Shown here piece after piece: positions 31,333-41,002 of a DNA stretch of 64,000 bases (its first letter is position 1; each line of letters starts with the position of its first letter). The stretch is from Massilia oculi (lineage in GTDB: Bacteria; Pseudomonadota; Gammaproteobacteria; Burkholderiales; Burkholderiaceae_D). Below the pieces are notes generated by a model. It saw only the letters and a list, made by a program, of their open reading frames with translations. It made no database searches and was not told where the DNA came from. The stretch covers positions 5,270,001 through 5,334,000 of the forward strand of contig NZ_CP029343.1 in the NCBI RefSeq assembly GCF_003143515.1. The letters run 5' to 3'. The translations under genes were made by a program, and so were the position numbers.

Positions 31333-34300
31333 GCAGTAAACTCGAAGCGATCCGGTTCCCGCTGCACGGCTCGCGCCTGATCGAGGCCTCGGCCGGCACC
31401 GGCAAGACCTGGACCATCGCCGCCCTCTACGTGCGCCTGGTGCTGGGCCACGGGGGCGAGGACGCCTTCGTGCGCCCGTTAGTGCCGTCCGAGATCCTGG
31501 TGATGACCTTCACCCGCGCCGCCACGCGCGAACTGTCCAACCGCGTGCGCGAACGGCTGGTGCAGGCGGCGGCATACTTCCGAGGCGAAGCGCAGCAGCA
31601 GGATCCCTATCTCGACGCGCTGGCCGAGGCCTATGCGCCGGGCGCCGAACGCAGCCGAGCCGCCCACCGCCTGATGCTGGCCGCCGAAACGATGGACGAG
31701 GCGGCGATCTTCACCATCGACGCCTGGTGCCAGCGCATGCTGCGCGAGCACGCCTTCGACAGCGGCAGCCTGTTCGACGAAGAACTGGTGAGCGACGAGC
31801 GCATGCTGTTCGAGGACGCCGCCCACGATTACTGGCGCCAGCACGTCTATCCCCTCGATGCGCAGAACCTGGCCGTCGTGCTGGACACCTGGAGCGATGT
31901 CGAGGCGCTCAAGGGCAGCGTGCGCGAGCTGGTGCACCGCGGGCCGCTGCTGGTGCACCGCGGGCCGCTGCTGGGCGAGGTGGAGCGCGCGCCGCTGGGC
32001 AAGCTGGTCGCACGCCTGTCCCAGGCCCAGCGCGACGAGCTGGCGCGCCTCAAGGACGGCTGGATCGAACGCGCCGACGCCATGGAGCGCTGGATCGCGG
32101 GCCACCGCGAACGCGCGCCCAAGTGCTTCAACGGCAACAAGATGCGCGCCGATTCGCTGGTCAAGTGGTTCGAGGCGCTGCGCGCCTGGGCGCGCGACCC
32201 GGCGCAACACACGCCGGACCTGAGCGACACCGCCTGGCGACGCCTGACCCCGGACGGCATCGTGGACGCGTTCAGCAAGGACTTCAGCGCCGACGTCCCG
32301 GCCTGCTTCGACGGCACCGCCGCCCTGCAGGAGGCCTTGGGCGCGATCGACCCGATCGCCCACGCGCTGCTGCGCCATGCCGCCGGCCACATCGGCGCGC
32401 GCATGCAGGAACTCAAGCGCCGCAACCGCCAGTTCGGCTTCGCCGACATGCTCGAGCGCCTGAAGCTGGCTCTGGCGGGCGAGAACGGCGCGGCGCTGCG
32501 CGAACGCATCGTGGGGCAGTATCCGGTGGCCATGGTCGACGAATTCCAGGACACCTCGCCCGACCAGTACCGCATCTTCGACCTGCTGTACCGGGTAGGC
32601 GACAACGATCCGCAGCAAGGGCTGTTCCTGATCGGCGACCCCAAGCAGTCGATCTATGGCTTCCGTGGCGCCGACATCCACAGCTACCTGTCCGCGCGCC
32701 GCGCCACCAATGGCCGCCACTACCAGCTCGACACCAATTACCGCTCGACGGCGGCGCTGGTGGGGGCGGTCAATGCGCTGTTCCTGCACGCCGAGGGCGG
32801 CGACGGCAAGGCCGGCCATGCGCAGGCGGCCTTCCGCTTCCGGCGCGGCGACGACAATCCCTTGCCGTTCGAGGCGGTCAAGGCGCGCGGCCACAGGGAG
32901 CGGCTCATCGGCGTCGATGGCGACGGCGAGATCGAGGCGCTGGCCGTGTGCACTACCGGTCGCGACGACCTCAAGGCCGAGGACTACCGCAGCTTCTTCG
33001 CCCACCACTGCGCCGAGCACATCGTTCGCCTGTTGAACGACGAGCGGGTAGGGTTCCGCGACGACGAAGAAGGGCGCTTCCGGCGCCTGATGCCGGCCGA
33101 TATCGCGATCCTGGTGCGCGACCGGCGCGAGGCGGCCGCCGTGCGCCAGGCGCTAGTGCGGCGCAAGGTGGCCAGCGTCTACCTGTCGGACAAGGATTCG
33201 GTGGTCGAGAGCGAGGAGGCGGCCGACGTGCTGCGCTGGCTGTACGCGGTCGCCAATCCCCTGGACGGCGCCCTGGCGCGCGCCGCCTTCGCCACCCGCA
33301 CCGCGGGGCTGCCGATGGGCGAACTGGCCCGGCTGTCGAGCGACGAGCTGGCATGGGAGCGGCGGGTCGAGCAACTGAAGACCCTGCACGGCGCCTGGCA
33401 GCGCCGCGGCGTGCTGGCCATGCTGCGCACCTTCATCCATGAGCTGGGGCTGCCGGCGCGCCTGCTGGCCGAGGCGGGCGGCGAACGGCGCCTGACCAAT
33501 CTGCTGCACCTGGCCGAATTGCTGCAAGAGGCCAGCGCCCAGCTCGAGGGCGAGCAGGCCCTGATCCGCTGGTTCGCCGAGCAGATCGAGGGGCTGGGCG
33601 CCGGCGGCGACGAACGCGTGCTGCGCCTGGAAAGCGACGCCGAGCTGGTCAAGGTGGTGACGGTGCACAAGTCGAAGGGCCTTGAGTATCCGCTGGTGTA
33701 TCTACCGTTCGCGGTGACCGCGCGCGCGACCAATCGCCACAACCGCGCCTTCTTCGAATACGTGGACGACGAGGGCAGCCGCCGCCTCGACCTGGCCCTG
33801 TCCGACGAAGCGCTGGAAGCGGTCGACCGCGCCCGCATCGAGGAAGACCTGCGCCTGCTGTACGTGGCCCTGACCCGGGCGCGCCACTTCCTGTGGCTGG
33901 GCGCGGCGGCGGTGGCCGGCACGCGCAAGGGCGAGAACCGGCTGCACGAATCTGCGCTCGGCTACCTGCTGGCCGGCGGCGAACGGATTCCTGCCGACGG
34001 CCTGCGCGATCGCTTCACCGCGGTGGCCGGCACCGGCGGCGGCATCGCGTTACGTGAGCTGGAGCTTGACGAAGGCGTCACCATGCTGGTGCGCCAGGAT
34101 GCGCGTCCCGCACTGCTGGATGCGCCGGTGTACCGCGCCAGCTTCGAGAAGGACTGGTCGATCGGATCGTTCACCTCGCTGACCCGGCATGCGGTGGCGC
34201 CGCCGCCGATGCCGATGCGTGCCCAGGAACAAACCCTGCTGGAAGAAGCGCCGCAGGTGCCGGCGCCGCCGCGCATCGAGGACGTGGCCTGGCACCGCTT

Positions 34301-35015
34301 CCCGCGCGGCTCGGTGCCGGGCAATTTCATGCACGAGCAGCTCGAATGGCTGGCGCGCGAGGGCTTCGACTGCCTCGATCAGCCGCATTGCGAGACGCGG
34401 CTGGTGCAGCGCATCGAGCGCGCCGGCTGGGGCAACAGGCTGGAAGACGCGCTGGCCTGGCTGCGCGCGATCGTCGATACGCCGCTGCCGCCGCTTGGGG
34501 CGGCATTGCGCGATCTGCAGGGCGTGCTGCCCGAGATGGAATTCTGGTTCCCCAGCGAGCGTCTCGCGCTGCCGGAGCTTGACGAGCTGTGTCGCACACA
34601 CCTGTTGAACGGCATCGAACGGCCAGTGCTGCCCGCGCGCGAGCTGCACGGCATGCTCAAAGGCTTCGCCGACCTGGTGTTCGAGCACGACGGGCGCTAC
34701 TGGGTGCTCGACTACAAGACCAATGCGCTGGGGCCGGGCGACGCCGCCTACGGCCAGGCGGCGATGGAGGCCGGCATGGCCGAGCATCGCTACGAGATCC
34801 AGGGCAGCATCTACCTGCTGGCGCTGCACCGCCTGCTGCGCGCGCGCCTGGGCGAGGACTACGAACCGGAATACCAGCTGGGCGGCGCGATCTTCATGTT
34901 CCTGCGCGGGATCGCCAACCCGGACACGCGCGGCTGTTGCGTGCTGGCGCCCGACCTGGAACTGCTGGACGGCCTGGAACGATTGCTGGACAAGGAAAAG
35001 CATGGGCAAGACTGA
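31329..35015 (+). CDS. recB: Exodeoxyribonuclease V beta subunit
   Basis: 1228 residues. Walker A is EASAGTGKTWTIA (about 19-31), followed by MTFTRAATREL, VDEFQDTSPDQY, GDPKQSIYGFRGAD and VHKSKGLEYPLVYLP; together these make a 3'-5' SF1 helicase. The C-terminal nuclease domain has the DYKTN motif (near residue 1128) and the upstream aspartate in FADLVFEHDG. A 21-base exact tandem duplication at 31932-31973 encodes VHRGPLL twice in a linker region. It overlaps recC by four bases and recD by 14. Confidence 0.95.
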   Translation: MSSKLEAIRFPLHGSRLIEASAGTGKTWTIAALYVRLVLGHGGEDAFVRPLVPSEILVMTFTRAATRELSNRVRERLVQAAAYFRGEAQQQDPYLDALAEAYAPGAERSRAAHRLMLAAETMDEAAIFTIDAWCQRMLREHAFDSGSLFDEELVSDERMLFEDAAHDYWRQHVYPLDAQNLAVVLDTWSDVEALKGSVRELVHRGPLLVHRGPLLGEVERAPLGKLVARLSQAQRDELARLKDGWIERADAMERWIAGHRERAPKCFNGNKMRADSLVKWFEALRAWARDPAQHTPDLSDTAWRRLTPDGIVDAFSKDFSADVPACFDGTAALQEALGAIDPIAHALLRHAAGHIGARMQELKRRNRQFGFADMLERLKLALAGENGAALRERIVGQYPVAMVDEFQDTSPDQYRIFDLLYRVGDNDPQQGLFLIGDPKQSIYGFRGADIHSYLSARRATNGRHYQLDTNYRSTAALVGAVNALFLHAEGGDGKAGHAQAAFRFRRGDDNPLPFEAVKARGHRERLIGVDGDGEIEALAVCTTGRDDLKAEDYRSFFAHHCAEHIVRLLNDERVGFRDDEEGRFRRLMPADIAILVRDRREAAAVRQALVRRKVASVYLSDKDSVVESEEAADVLRWLYAVANPLDGALARAAFATRTAGLPMGELARLSSDELAWERRVEQLKTLHGAWQRRGVLAMLRTFIHELGLPARLLAEAGGERRLTNLLHLAELLQEASAQLEGEQALIRWFAEQIEGLGAGGDERVLRLESDAELVKVVTVHKSKGLEYPLVYLPFAVTARATNRHNRAFFEYVDDEGSRRLDLALSDEALEAVDRARIEEDLRLLYVALTRARHFLWLGAAAVAGTRKGENRLHESALGYLLAGGERIPADGLRDRFTAVAGTGGGIALRELELDEGVTMLVRQDARPALLDAPVYRASFEKDWSIGSFTSLTRHAVAPPPMPMRAQEQTLLEEAPQVPAPPRIEDVAWHRFPRGSVPGNFMHEQLEWLAREGFDCLDQPHCETRLVQRIERAGWGNRLEDALAWLRAIVDTPLPPLGAALRDLQGVLPEMEFWFPSERLALPELDELCRTHLLNGIERPVLPARELHGMLKGFADLVFEHDGRYWVLDYKTNALGPGDAAYGQAAMEAGMAEHRYEIQGSIYLLALHRLLRARLGEDYEPEYQLGGAIFMFLRGIANPDTRGCCVLAPDLELLDGLERLLDKEKHGQD
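31932..31973 (+). repeat. 21-bp tandem duplication inside recB
   Basis: Two exact, adjacent, in-frame copies of a 21-base unit encode VHRGPLL twice at about residues 202-215 of RecB. Confidence 0.9.
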
Positions 35016-36942
35016 ACCCGATCGCAGGATTGAACCCGATGCTGCGGCCCTGTGGCATGAAATCGGCAACCTGACCGAGGCGGGCGAGCTGCGCCGCCTG
35101 TCGAGCGCCTTCGCGCGCTTCATCGCGCAGCTGGGGGAGGCGCCGCCACCGCTGGTGCTGGCCGCGGCCATCCTGTCCGAGCTCGAAGGCCACGGCCACA
35201 GCTGCGTCCAGCTGTCCGACCTGGCGACGGGCGCCGCGTCCCTGCTGGGCTGGAGCGAGGAGCAATGGGCGCAGCTGGCAACGGCCGCGGCGCCGCTGCC
35301 CAAGGGCGTGGCGGGCTGGCGCAAGCTGCTGGCCAGCTGCGGGCAGGTGTGGGTGCGCGAGGAGTTCGACTACGATCAGCCGCTGGTGCTGGACGGCGAG
35401 CGCCTCTACCTGCGCCGCTACTGGCGCGACGAGACCCAGGTCGCGCGCGCCGTGCGCGAACGCGCCGAGGCGACCCACCCGGTGGAGTCAAGCCTGGTGC
35501 GCGCCTGGCTCGACAAGCTGTTCGTGGCGGCGCCGGGCGCCGCGCAGCCCGACTGGCAAAAGCTGGCCTGCGCCGTGGCCCTGCGCGGTTCGGTCGCGAT
35601 CATCACGGGCGGGCCCGGCACCGGCAAGACCTATACGGTGGCGCGTCTGCTGGCCTTGCTGTTCGCGACCGCGCCGGATGCCGACCGCCAGCGCGTGGCC
35701 CTGGCCGCGCCGACCGGCAAGGCGGCCGCGCGCCTGAAGCAATCGATCGACAAGGCGCTGGGGGAGCTGGCCGACCGCGTCGGCGCCGAGCTGCCGCTGC
35801 GCAAGCTGACCGAGCGCATGGGCGCCGCGCGCACCCTGCACAGCCTGCTCGGGGCGCGGCCCGACACCCGCGCCTTTGCCCACCACCGCGGCAATCCGCT
35901 CGACGTCGACGTATTGATCGTCGACGAAGCCTCGATGGTGCACCTCGAGATGATGGCCAGCCTGCTCGACGCGCTGCCGCCAGGGGCCACGCTGATCCTG
36001 CTGGGCGACAAGGACCAGCTGTCCTCGGTGGAGGCGGGCGCCGTGCTGGGCGACCTGTGCCACGATGCGCAGGCCGGCAACTACGATAAGGACACCATCG
36101 GCTATGTGAAGGCGGCCAGCGGCGAGGCGATTCCCGAGGAGTACGCCGGCGAGGGCGGGCCGCTGGCCCAGCAGACCGTCATGCTGCGCCACAGCCGCCG
36201 CTTCGGCGGTCCGATCGGCCAGCTGGCGCTGGCGGTCAATGCCGGAGACATGGCGCGCGCCGGGGAGGTCTTGCGATCCAGCCTCGATGGCGTGCGCTGG
36301 ATCGAGCATGCGCAGCCATCCCAGCTGCTGCAGCTGGCCTACGCCGGCTACGCCCCTTATCTCGAACTGCTCAAGGGTGGCGCGGCGGGCGACCAGGACT
36401 GGGTGCGCCAGGTGCTGCAGGCCTTCGAGACCTTCCGCATCCTGTGCGCGGTGCGCGATGGCGAGTGGGGCGTGGCGGGCCTGAACGAGGCGATCGAGAA
36501 GCGCCTGGAAGCGGGCGGCCTGCTGCGCCGCAGCGCAGAATGGTATGTGGGCAGGCCGGTGATGGTAACCCGCAACGACTATTCGACGGGCGTGTACAAC
36601 GGCGACATCGGCGTGACCCTGGCCGACCCGACGCGCCCGGGCGCGCAGCGGGTCTACTTCCTGGAGGGGGACCAGGTGCGCAGCGTGCTGGCCACGCGCC
36701 TGCGCAATGTGGAGACGGCGTTCGCGATGACGGTGCATAAATCGCAGGGCTCGGAATTCCGCCATACGGTGCTGGCGCTGCCGCGCGAGAGCAATGCCAT
36801 CCTGACGCGCGAGCTGGTCTACACCGGCATCACGCGCGCCAGCCGCGAATTCACGCTGGTGACCCCGAGCGGCGACGTGCTGCGCCAGGCGATCGCCAGC
36901 CGCACCCACCGCACCAGCGGCTTGCGCGAGCTGGTGGCGTAG
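35002..36942 (+). CDS. recD: Exodeoxyribonuclease V alpha subunit
   Basis: 646 residues from ATG 35002, which has AAGGAAAA upstream and overlaps the end of recB by 14 bases; E. coli RecD has 608. An N-terminal helical domain (about 1-150) is followed by the helicase core: Walker A TGGPGTGKTYT (near 203-213), LIVDEASMVHLEM, LLGDKDQLSSVEAG and the C-terminal TVHKSQGSEF and YTGITRASREF motifs. It is the fast 5'-3' motor of RecBCD. Last gene of the operon, followed by a strong terminator. Confidence 0.95.
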   Translation: MGKTEPDRRIEPDAAALWHEIGNLTEAGELRRLSSAFARFIAQLGEAPPPLVLAAAILSELEGHGHSCVQLSDLATGAASLLGWSEEQWAQLATAAAPLPKGVAGWRKLLASCGQVWVREEFDYDQPLVLDGERLYLRRYWRDETQVARAVRERAEATHPVESSLVRAWLDKLFVAAPGAAQPDWQKLACAVALRGSVAIITGGPGTGKTYTVARLLALLFATAPDADRQRVALAAPTGKAAARLKQSIDKALGELADRVGAELPLRKLTERMGAARTLHSLLGARPDTRAFAHHRGNPLDVDVLIVDEASMVHLEMMASLLDALPPGATLILLGDKDQLSSVEAGAVLGDLCHDAQAGNYDKDTIGYVKAASGEAIPEEYAGEGGPLAQQTVMLRHSRRFGGPIGQLALAVNAGDMARAGEVLRSSLDGVRWIEHAQPSQLLQLAYAGYAPYLELLKGGAAGDQDWVRQVLQAFETFRILCAVRDGEWGVAGLNEAIEKRLEAGGLLRRSAEWYVGRPVMVTRNDYSTGVYNGDIGVTLADPTRPGAQRVYFLEGDQVRSVLATRLRNVETAFAMTVHKSQGSEFRHTVLALPRESNAILTRELVYTGITRASREFTLVTPSGDVLRQAIASRTHRTSGLRELVA

Positions 36943-36955
36943 GCAGGCAAGGCGC

Positions 36956-36992
36956 AATGACAAAAGGGGCCTTGCGGCCCCCTTTTGTCATT
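36956..36992. terminator. Strong bidirectional terminator between recD and pbpG
   Basis: A 16-bp stem with one bulged C and a TTGC loop (arms AATGACAAAAGGGGCC and its complement) lies between the convergent recD and endopeptidase genes. The A/T-rich outer arms supply a U tail in both directions. Confidence 0.9.
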
Positions 36993-37004
36993 GCATCGAC
37001 GCTC

Positions 37005-37955
37005 TCAGCCCCGGCGCTTGCGCGTCGCCTTGACCTTGGCCGAAGTGCGCTTCTTGGTCGCCTTGGCCTTCGCGCCCTTCGACTTGGCGCGGATCTTCGC
37101 CTTGGAGCTGCCGGCGCTGGCCTTGATGCGCGGGCCGCCCGCAGCGCGCGCCACCCGGCTCACCGGCTCGTCGCCCGTGATGAAGCGGCGGATGTTCAGC
37201 GCATCCATGATGCGGGCCGACGAGGCGCCGGCGTTGAGCAGCACCAGGGTCGCCTTCTTGCCGGCGGCGGTGATGTTCATGATCAGGCAGCGGCCGGCTT
37301 CGTTGGTGAAGCCGGTCTTGGACAGTCCCACGTCCCAGCCCTTGGCGCCGACCAGGCGATTGGTGTTGCTGAAGTTGACGTCGCGGCCCTTGATGTCGAA
37401 GACGTCCTTGGTCTCGGTCGTCATGCGCACGATTTCGGGATACTCGGTCGAGGCCTTGGCCATCTTGACCAGGTCGCCGGCATTGGAGCGGTTGTGCGGC
37501 GACAGTCCGGTGGGCTCTTCGATCACGGTGTGGGTCATGCCCAGCTGCCGGGTCTTCTTGCGCACGGCGGCCTTGAAGCCGTCATTGCCACCAGGGAAGG
37601 TGCGCGCCAGGGAGGCGGCGGCGCGATTGTCCGAAGACATCAAGGCGAGGTGAAGCGCATCGCGACGCGTCAGCTTGGCGCCGACAGCCACGCGCGAGGT
37701 GCTGTACTTGAGGCGGTCGACGTCCGCGCTGTCGATCTCGATGATCTCATCCATGTCGAGCTTGGCATCGAGGACGACCATCGCCGTCATCAGCTTGGTG
37801 AGCGACGCGATCGGCATCACGGTATCGGCGTTTTTCTCAAGCAAGACCTTGCCGGTATCGTCTTCCACCACGAGCACCGATTGCGAGCCGAACGGCACGG
37901 CGAATGCCGCAGCCGAAAAGGTCATCAGGACCGTTGCGAACAGTTTCTTGATCAT
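37005..37955 (-). CDS. pbpG: D-alanyl-D-alanine endopeptidase (PBP7/8 type) with a polybasic C-terminal tail
   Basis: 316 residues from ATG 37955. A signal peptide (MIKKLFATVLMTFSAAAFA) is followed by a penicillin-binding S11 domain with the SxxK motif IASLTKLM (about 50), SDN (about 107) and SKTGF (about 205). It cleaves D-Ala-mDAP cross-links in peptidoglycan in the periplasm. The last 35 residues or so are a lysine/arginine/alanine-rich tail (KAKIRAKSKGAKAKATKK, ending RKRRG), which is not part of the classical enzyme and may bind anionic polymers or nucleic acid. Confidence 0.9.
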   Translation of the reverse strand: MIKKLFATVLMTFSAAAFAVPFGSQSVLVVEDDTGKVLLEKNADTVMPIASLTKLMTAMVVLDAKLDMDEIIEIDSADVDRLKYSTSRVAVGAKLTRRDALHLALMSSDNRAAASLARTFPGGNDGFKAAVRKKTRQLGMTHTVIEEPTGLSPHNRSNAGDLVKMAKASTEYPEIVRMTTETKDVFDIKGRDVNFSNTNRLVGAKGWDVGLSKTGFTNEAGRCLIMNITAAGKKATLVLLNAGASSARIMDALNIRRFITGDEPVSRVARAAGGPRIKASAGSSKAKIRAKSKGAKAKATKKRTSAKVKATRKRRG

Positions 37956-38202
37956 TCTTTGTCTGGAATCTGGGTTGAAGTTGAACGTCGGGGCGCCAGG
38001 CGGCGCAGGATCAACATCTGTCTCTAGGGCAACTAGAGTAAGGACAATATCATCCATCCCAGCTGCATGTCTATGGCGCACAAGCAAATTCCTCTATGGG
38101 AAGCCATTTTTTGTCGGAAATGTGACGCCGCCGATTCGCAGGATTAACAACTCATGTCACATAGAAATGTCGAGTGACTAATTTGTGTGCATATCAAACA
38201 AA

Positions 38203-38227
38203 ACAGCCCTGCACACGGCAGGGCTGT
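38203..38227 (-). terminator. Intrinsic terminator of the sulfate-binding protein gene
   Basis: A perfect 10-bp stem (ACAGCCCTGC / GCAGGGCTGT) with a five-base loop lies 16 bases after the stop codon. On the minus strand it is followed by TTTGTTTG. Confidence 0.85.
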
Positions 38228-38242
38228 CGAAATCAGGCGACC

Positions 38243-39262
38243 TTATTTGGCCTGGTAGATCTTGTCGAATTCGCCGCCATCGTTGAAGTGACGCTTCTGG
38301 GCCGCGCTCCAGCCGCCGAAGACCTCGTCCACGGTGAACAGGCTGATCGGCTTGTAGTTGGCCGCATACTTCTTCATGACCGCTTCCGAGCGCACGCGCA
38401 TGAAATGCCTGGCGCCGATCTCCTGGCCCGCCGGCGAGTACAGGAAGTTCAGGTAGGCGGTGGCGCTCTGGCGGGTCTTGAGGCGATCGACCACCTTGTC
38501 GACCACGGCGACCGGCGATTCGGCCAGGATCGACGTGCTTGGGTAGACGACTTCGAAATCGTTGCCGAATTCCTGGCGCACCATGCTCACTTCGTTCTCG
38601 AACGTCACCAGCACGTCGCCGATCTGGCGCTGGGTGAAGGTGGTGGTCGCGGCGCGGCCGCCACCGTCCAGGATCGGCACGTTCTTGAAGATCTTGCCGA
38701 CCAGGTCGCGCGCCTGCGCTTCGTTGCCGCCTTTCTTGATCACCGAGCCCCAGGCCGCCAGGTAGGTATAGCGGCCGTTGCCGGCGGTCTTGGGGTTCGG
38801 GATGACGACGGCAACGCCCGGACGCGCCAGGTCTTGCCAGTCGCGCACCTGCTTCGGATTGCCCTTGCGTACCAGGAACACCATGGTCGAGTAATACGGC
38901 GCCGCATTGTTCGGAAACTTCTTGGCCCAGTCTTTTGTCACCAAGCCACGATCGGCCAGCATGTCGATGTCGTTGGCCTGGTTCATGGTCACGACCGACG
39001 CCGCCAGGCCATCGGCCACGGCGCGCGCCTGCTTGCTCGAGCCGCCGTGCGATTGCTTGATGGTGACGGTCTGGCCGGTCTGCTGCTTGTACGAGGCGAT
39101 GAAGGCCGGATTGACTTCCTTGTACAGCTCGCGCGCAACGTCGTAGGACACGTTCAGCAGTTCGACGTTGGCCGCACTGGCGTGCAGGGGCAGTGCCCCG
39201 CCCAGCGCGAGGGTCAGTGCCAGGATCGAGCGGCGCAGCGTATTCGGAGTGGTGTTGCGCAT
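38243..39262 (-). CDS. sbp: Sulfate ABC transporter periplasmic substrate-binding protein
   Basis: 339 residues from ATG 39262. A signal peptide (about 1-30, ending LHASA) precedes the mature protein, which starts VELLNVSYDVARELYKEVN. The sulfate-contact segments QSHGGSSKQARAV (about 69-81), NPKTAGNGRY and GDVLVTFENE are conserved with Sbp/CysP. The protein delivers sulfate (or thiosulfate) to a CysUWA permease. No permease genes are adjacent, so it works as an orphan binding protein; a terminator follows directly. Confidence 0.93.
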   Translation of the reverse strand: MRNTTPNTLRRSILALTLALGGALPLHASAANVELLNVSYDVARELYKEVNPAFIASYKQQTGQTVTIKQSHGGSSKQARAVADGLAASVVTMNQANDIDMLADRGLVTKDWAKKFPNNAAPYYSTMVFLVRKGNPKQVRDWQDLARPGVAVVIPNPKTAGNGRYTYLAAWGSVIKKGGNEAQARDLVGKIFKNVPILDGGGRAATTTFTQRQIGDVLVTFENEVSMVRQEFGNDFEVVYPSTSILAESPVAVVDKVVDRLKTRQSATAYLNFLYSPAGQEIGARHFMRVRSEAVMKKYAANYKPISLFTVDEVFGGWSAAQKRHFNDGGEFDKIYQAK

Positions 39263-39622
39263 ATGGGTTCTCGCTTATGGAAAGTATGAGTGACAGGGTG
39301 GATGTTCCCTAATTCACGCGGCGAACGGAACGATAGTTTCGTCATATGGTTATGCAGAGCCCATTTCAGCAGTCGGGCGTCGCTATTGGCGCGCCTGACA
39401 AGCGTGGGCGGCGTTGCTCGTCGTTGCATGGCGCCGCCATGCGGCCTCCTCGCGTCTTGCCCACACTTGCCATGCATCGCCACTAGCTTCCCCCCGACTA
39501 CTGAATTGGACCCTGGGCGCGTTTGACCGTGCCGCCAGCAGGGTCTCTTACTTTCGGTGTATAGTCGAGGTCGTGCGATGCCGCGTCATCGTTCGTTCAT
39601 GTCCGTTTCCAATTGATGATTG
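39263..39622. other. Intergenic region between sbp and the GNAT gene
   Basis: 360 bases holding the divergent promoters. Short frames on both strands here show no recognisable protein features and uneven codon usage. A TATAG element near 39560 could belong to the GNAT gene promoter. Confidence 0.4.
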
Positions 39623-40147
39623 ATGTCCACGCGTATTGAAATCCGCAGGGCTGTCCCTGACGATGCAACGGCTGCCTGCAATCTGCTGCGCCGTTCGATC
39701 GAAGAGGGCTGCCGCGCCGACCACCAGGACCAGCCCGGCGTGCTCGGCGCCTGGCTCGGCAACAAGACGCCGGCCAATGTCGTCACCTGGTTTTCCTCGC
39801 CCACCAATTATGCGGTGGTCGCCGAGAGCGAAGGCGAGCTGGTCGGCCTGACCCTGTTGACGCAGGCCGGCAAGGTGGCGCTGTGCTACGTGCTGCCGGA
39901 CGCCTTGCGCTGCGGCGTCGGCCGCGCGCTGCTGGATGCGGTGGAACAGCAGGCGCGCGCCTGGAACATCAGCAAGTTGCATTTGCACAGCCCGGCTGGC
40001 GCCAGCATCTTCTTCGAGCGCCATGGCTATATGAATGCCGGGAAAGAAAAAGCCTGCTTCGGCCTCGAATGCGACCTGCTCTGGAAGCGCCTGGATGGCG
40101 CCTGCGATCCGGCGGCGCGCAAGCGCTTCTGCAACTGCGGCGAGTAA
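39623..40147 (+). CDS. GNAT family N-acetyltransferase
   Basis: 174 residues from ATG 39623 (a TTG directly upstream is in frame). The acetyl-CoA fold is visible: IRRAVPDDATAACNLLR at the start, AESEGELVGLTLL (beta 4), YVLPDALRCGVGRALLDAVEQQA with the pyrophosphate-binding loop (about 92-114), and SPAGASIFFERHGYMNAG (about 124-141). A C-terminal RKRFCNCGE tail with two cysteines is unusual. Substrate unknown; stands alone. Confidence 0.82.
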   Translation: MSTRIEIRRAVPDDATAACNLLRRSIEEGCRADHQDQPGVLGAWLGNKTPANVVTWFSSPTNYAVVAESEGELVGLTLLTQAGKVALCYVLPDALRCGVGRALLDAVEQQARAWNISKLHLHSPAGASIFFERHGYMNAGKEKACFGLECDLLWKRLDGACDPAARKRFCNCGE

Positions 40148-40273
40148 TACTCCGCTCCAGCGTCAACCTGCAACAAAGCGACAACAATTGCACGCTTCGT
40201 GAACACTTCTGCATGCTTGTCGGATACGCTATAGTACGCACTCTTGCAATTGTCGAGTAACGGATCCGCACAC

Positions 40274-40891
40274 ATGGCTTCACGCAGAGATTTTCTTCAC
40301 CATAGTGCCCGCCTGGCCGCACTGGGCGCACTCGGCGCGCCGCTGGCCGCTGCCGCCACCGACCTCCAACCGCCTCCCGACCTGTTCGACTCGCAAGCGC
40401 TGGACCTCGATTTCTGGGTCAAGCCGCGCACCCTGTCCGTGACCCGTCCGGCCAGCGGCGAACGCGCCAGCGTGCTGTACTGGAAGGATGGCGAAGTGAT
40501 CGACTCCGCCTACGAGCAGCTGTGCCACCTGCTGCGCGACGTGAACGGCAAGGCCACCGCCAAAATCGATCCCAAGCTGCTCGAGATGCTGTGGAGCACC
40601 CAGGCCTTCATCGCCCGCTACGGCCTGCTGCAGCCGCTCGAGATCCTGTCCGGCTACCGTTCGCCGGCATCGAACGCGCGCCTGCGCGAAGCGGGCATCC
40701 CGGCCGCGCGCCAGTCGCTGCACATGGTGGGCAAGGCGGCCGACATCCGCATCGCCGGCCTGAACGAGGAAGTGCTCGGCGGCCTGATCAAGAGCTTCCG
40801 CGGCGGCGGGGTCGGCTACTACTACCGCTCCGGCCCGCGCGGCGGCTGGATCCATGCGGATACCGGTCTCGAACGCACCTGGAAGGGTTGA
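40274..40891 (+). CDS. Tat-exported YcbK-type (DUF882) peptidase M15-like protein
   Basis: 205 residues from ATG 40274. The N-terminus SRRDFLHHSARLAALGALG is a twin-arginine signal ending near AAAA. The mature domain belongs to the peptidase M15A / DUF882 group: LSGYRSPASN (about 135), SLHMVGKAADIRI with the His and Asp zinc ligands (about 157-169), and GGWIHAD with the second His (about 190). YcbK/MepK-type enzymes cut 3-3 cross-links in peptidoglycan, so this is a probable periplasmic cell-wall endopeptidase. Confidence 0.85.
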   Translation: MASRRDFLHHSARLAALGALGAPLAAAATDLQPPPDLFDSQALDLDFWVKPRTLSVTRPASGERASVLYWKDGEVIDSAYEQLCHLLRDVNGKATAKIDPKLLEMLWSTQAFIARYGLLQPLEILSGYRSPASNARLREAGIPAARQSLHMVGKAADIRIAGLNEEVLGGLIKSFRGGGVGYYYRSGPRGGWIHADTGLERTWKG

Positions 40892-41002
40892 TTCGTCACG
40901 CCGCCGATGCGTGCGAACGTGTCCGATAACTTGCGATAGTATTGTTGTCAAGTGCCGGGGCAGGACGCCCTGGCTGTCCCACGTCTTTCCAAGGAGGCTG
41001 TG

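Noticed and set aside
39290..39526. 78-codon plus-strand frame downstream of the sbp start
   Set aside because: No ribosome-binding site, odd composition, and it lies in the promoter region of two divergent genes.
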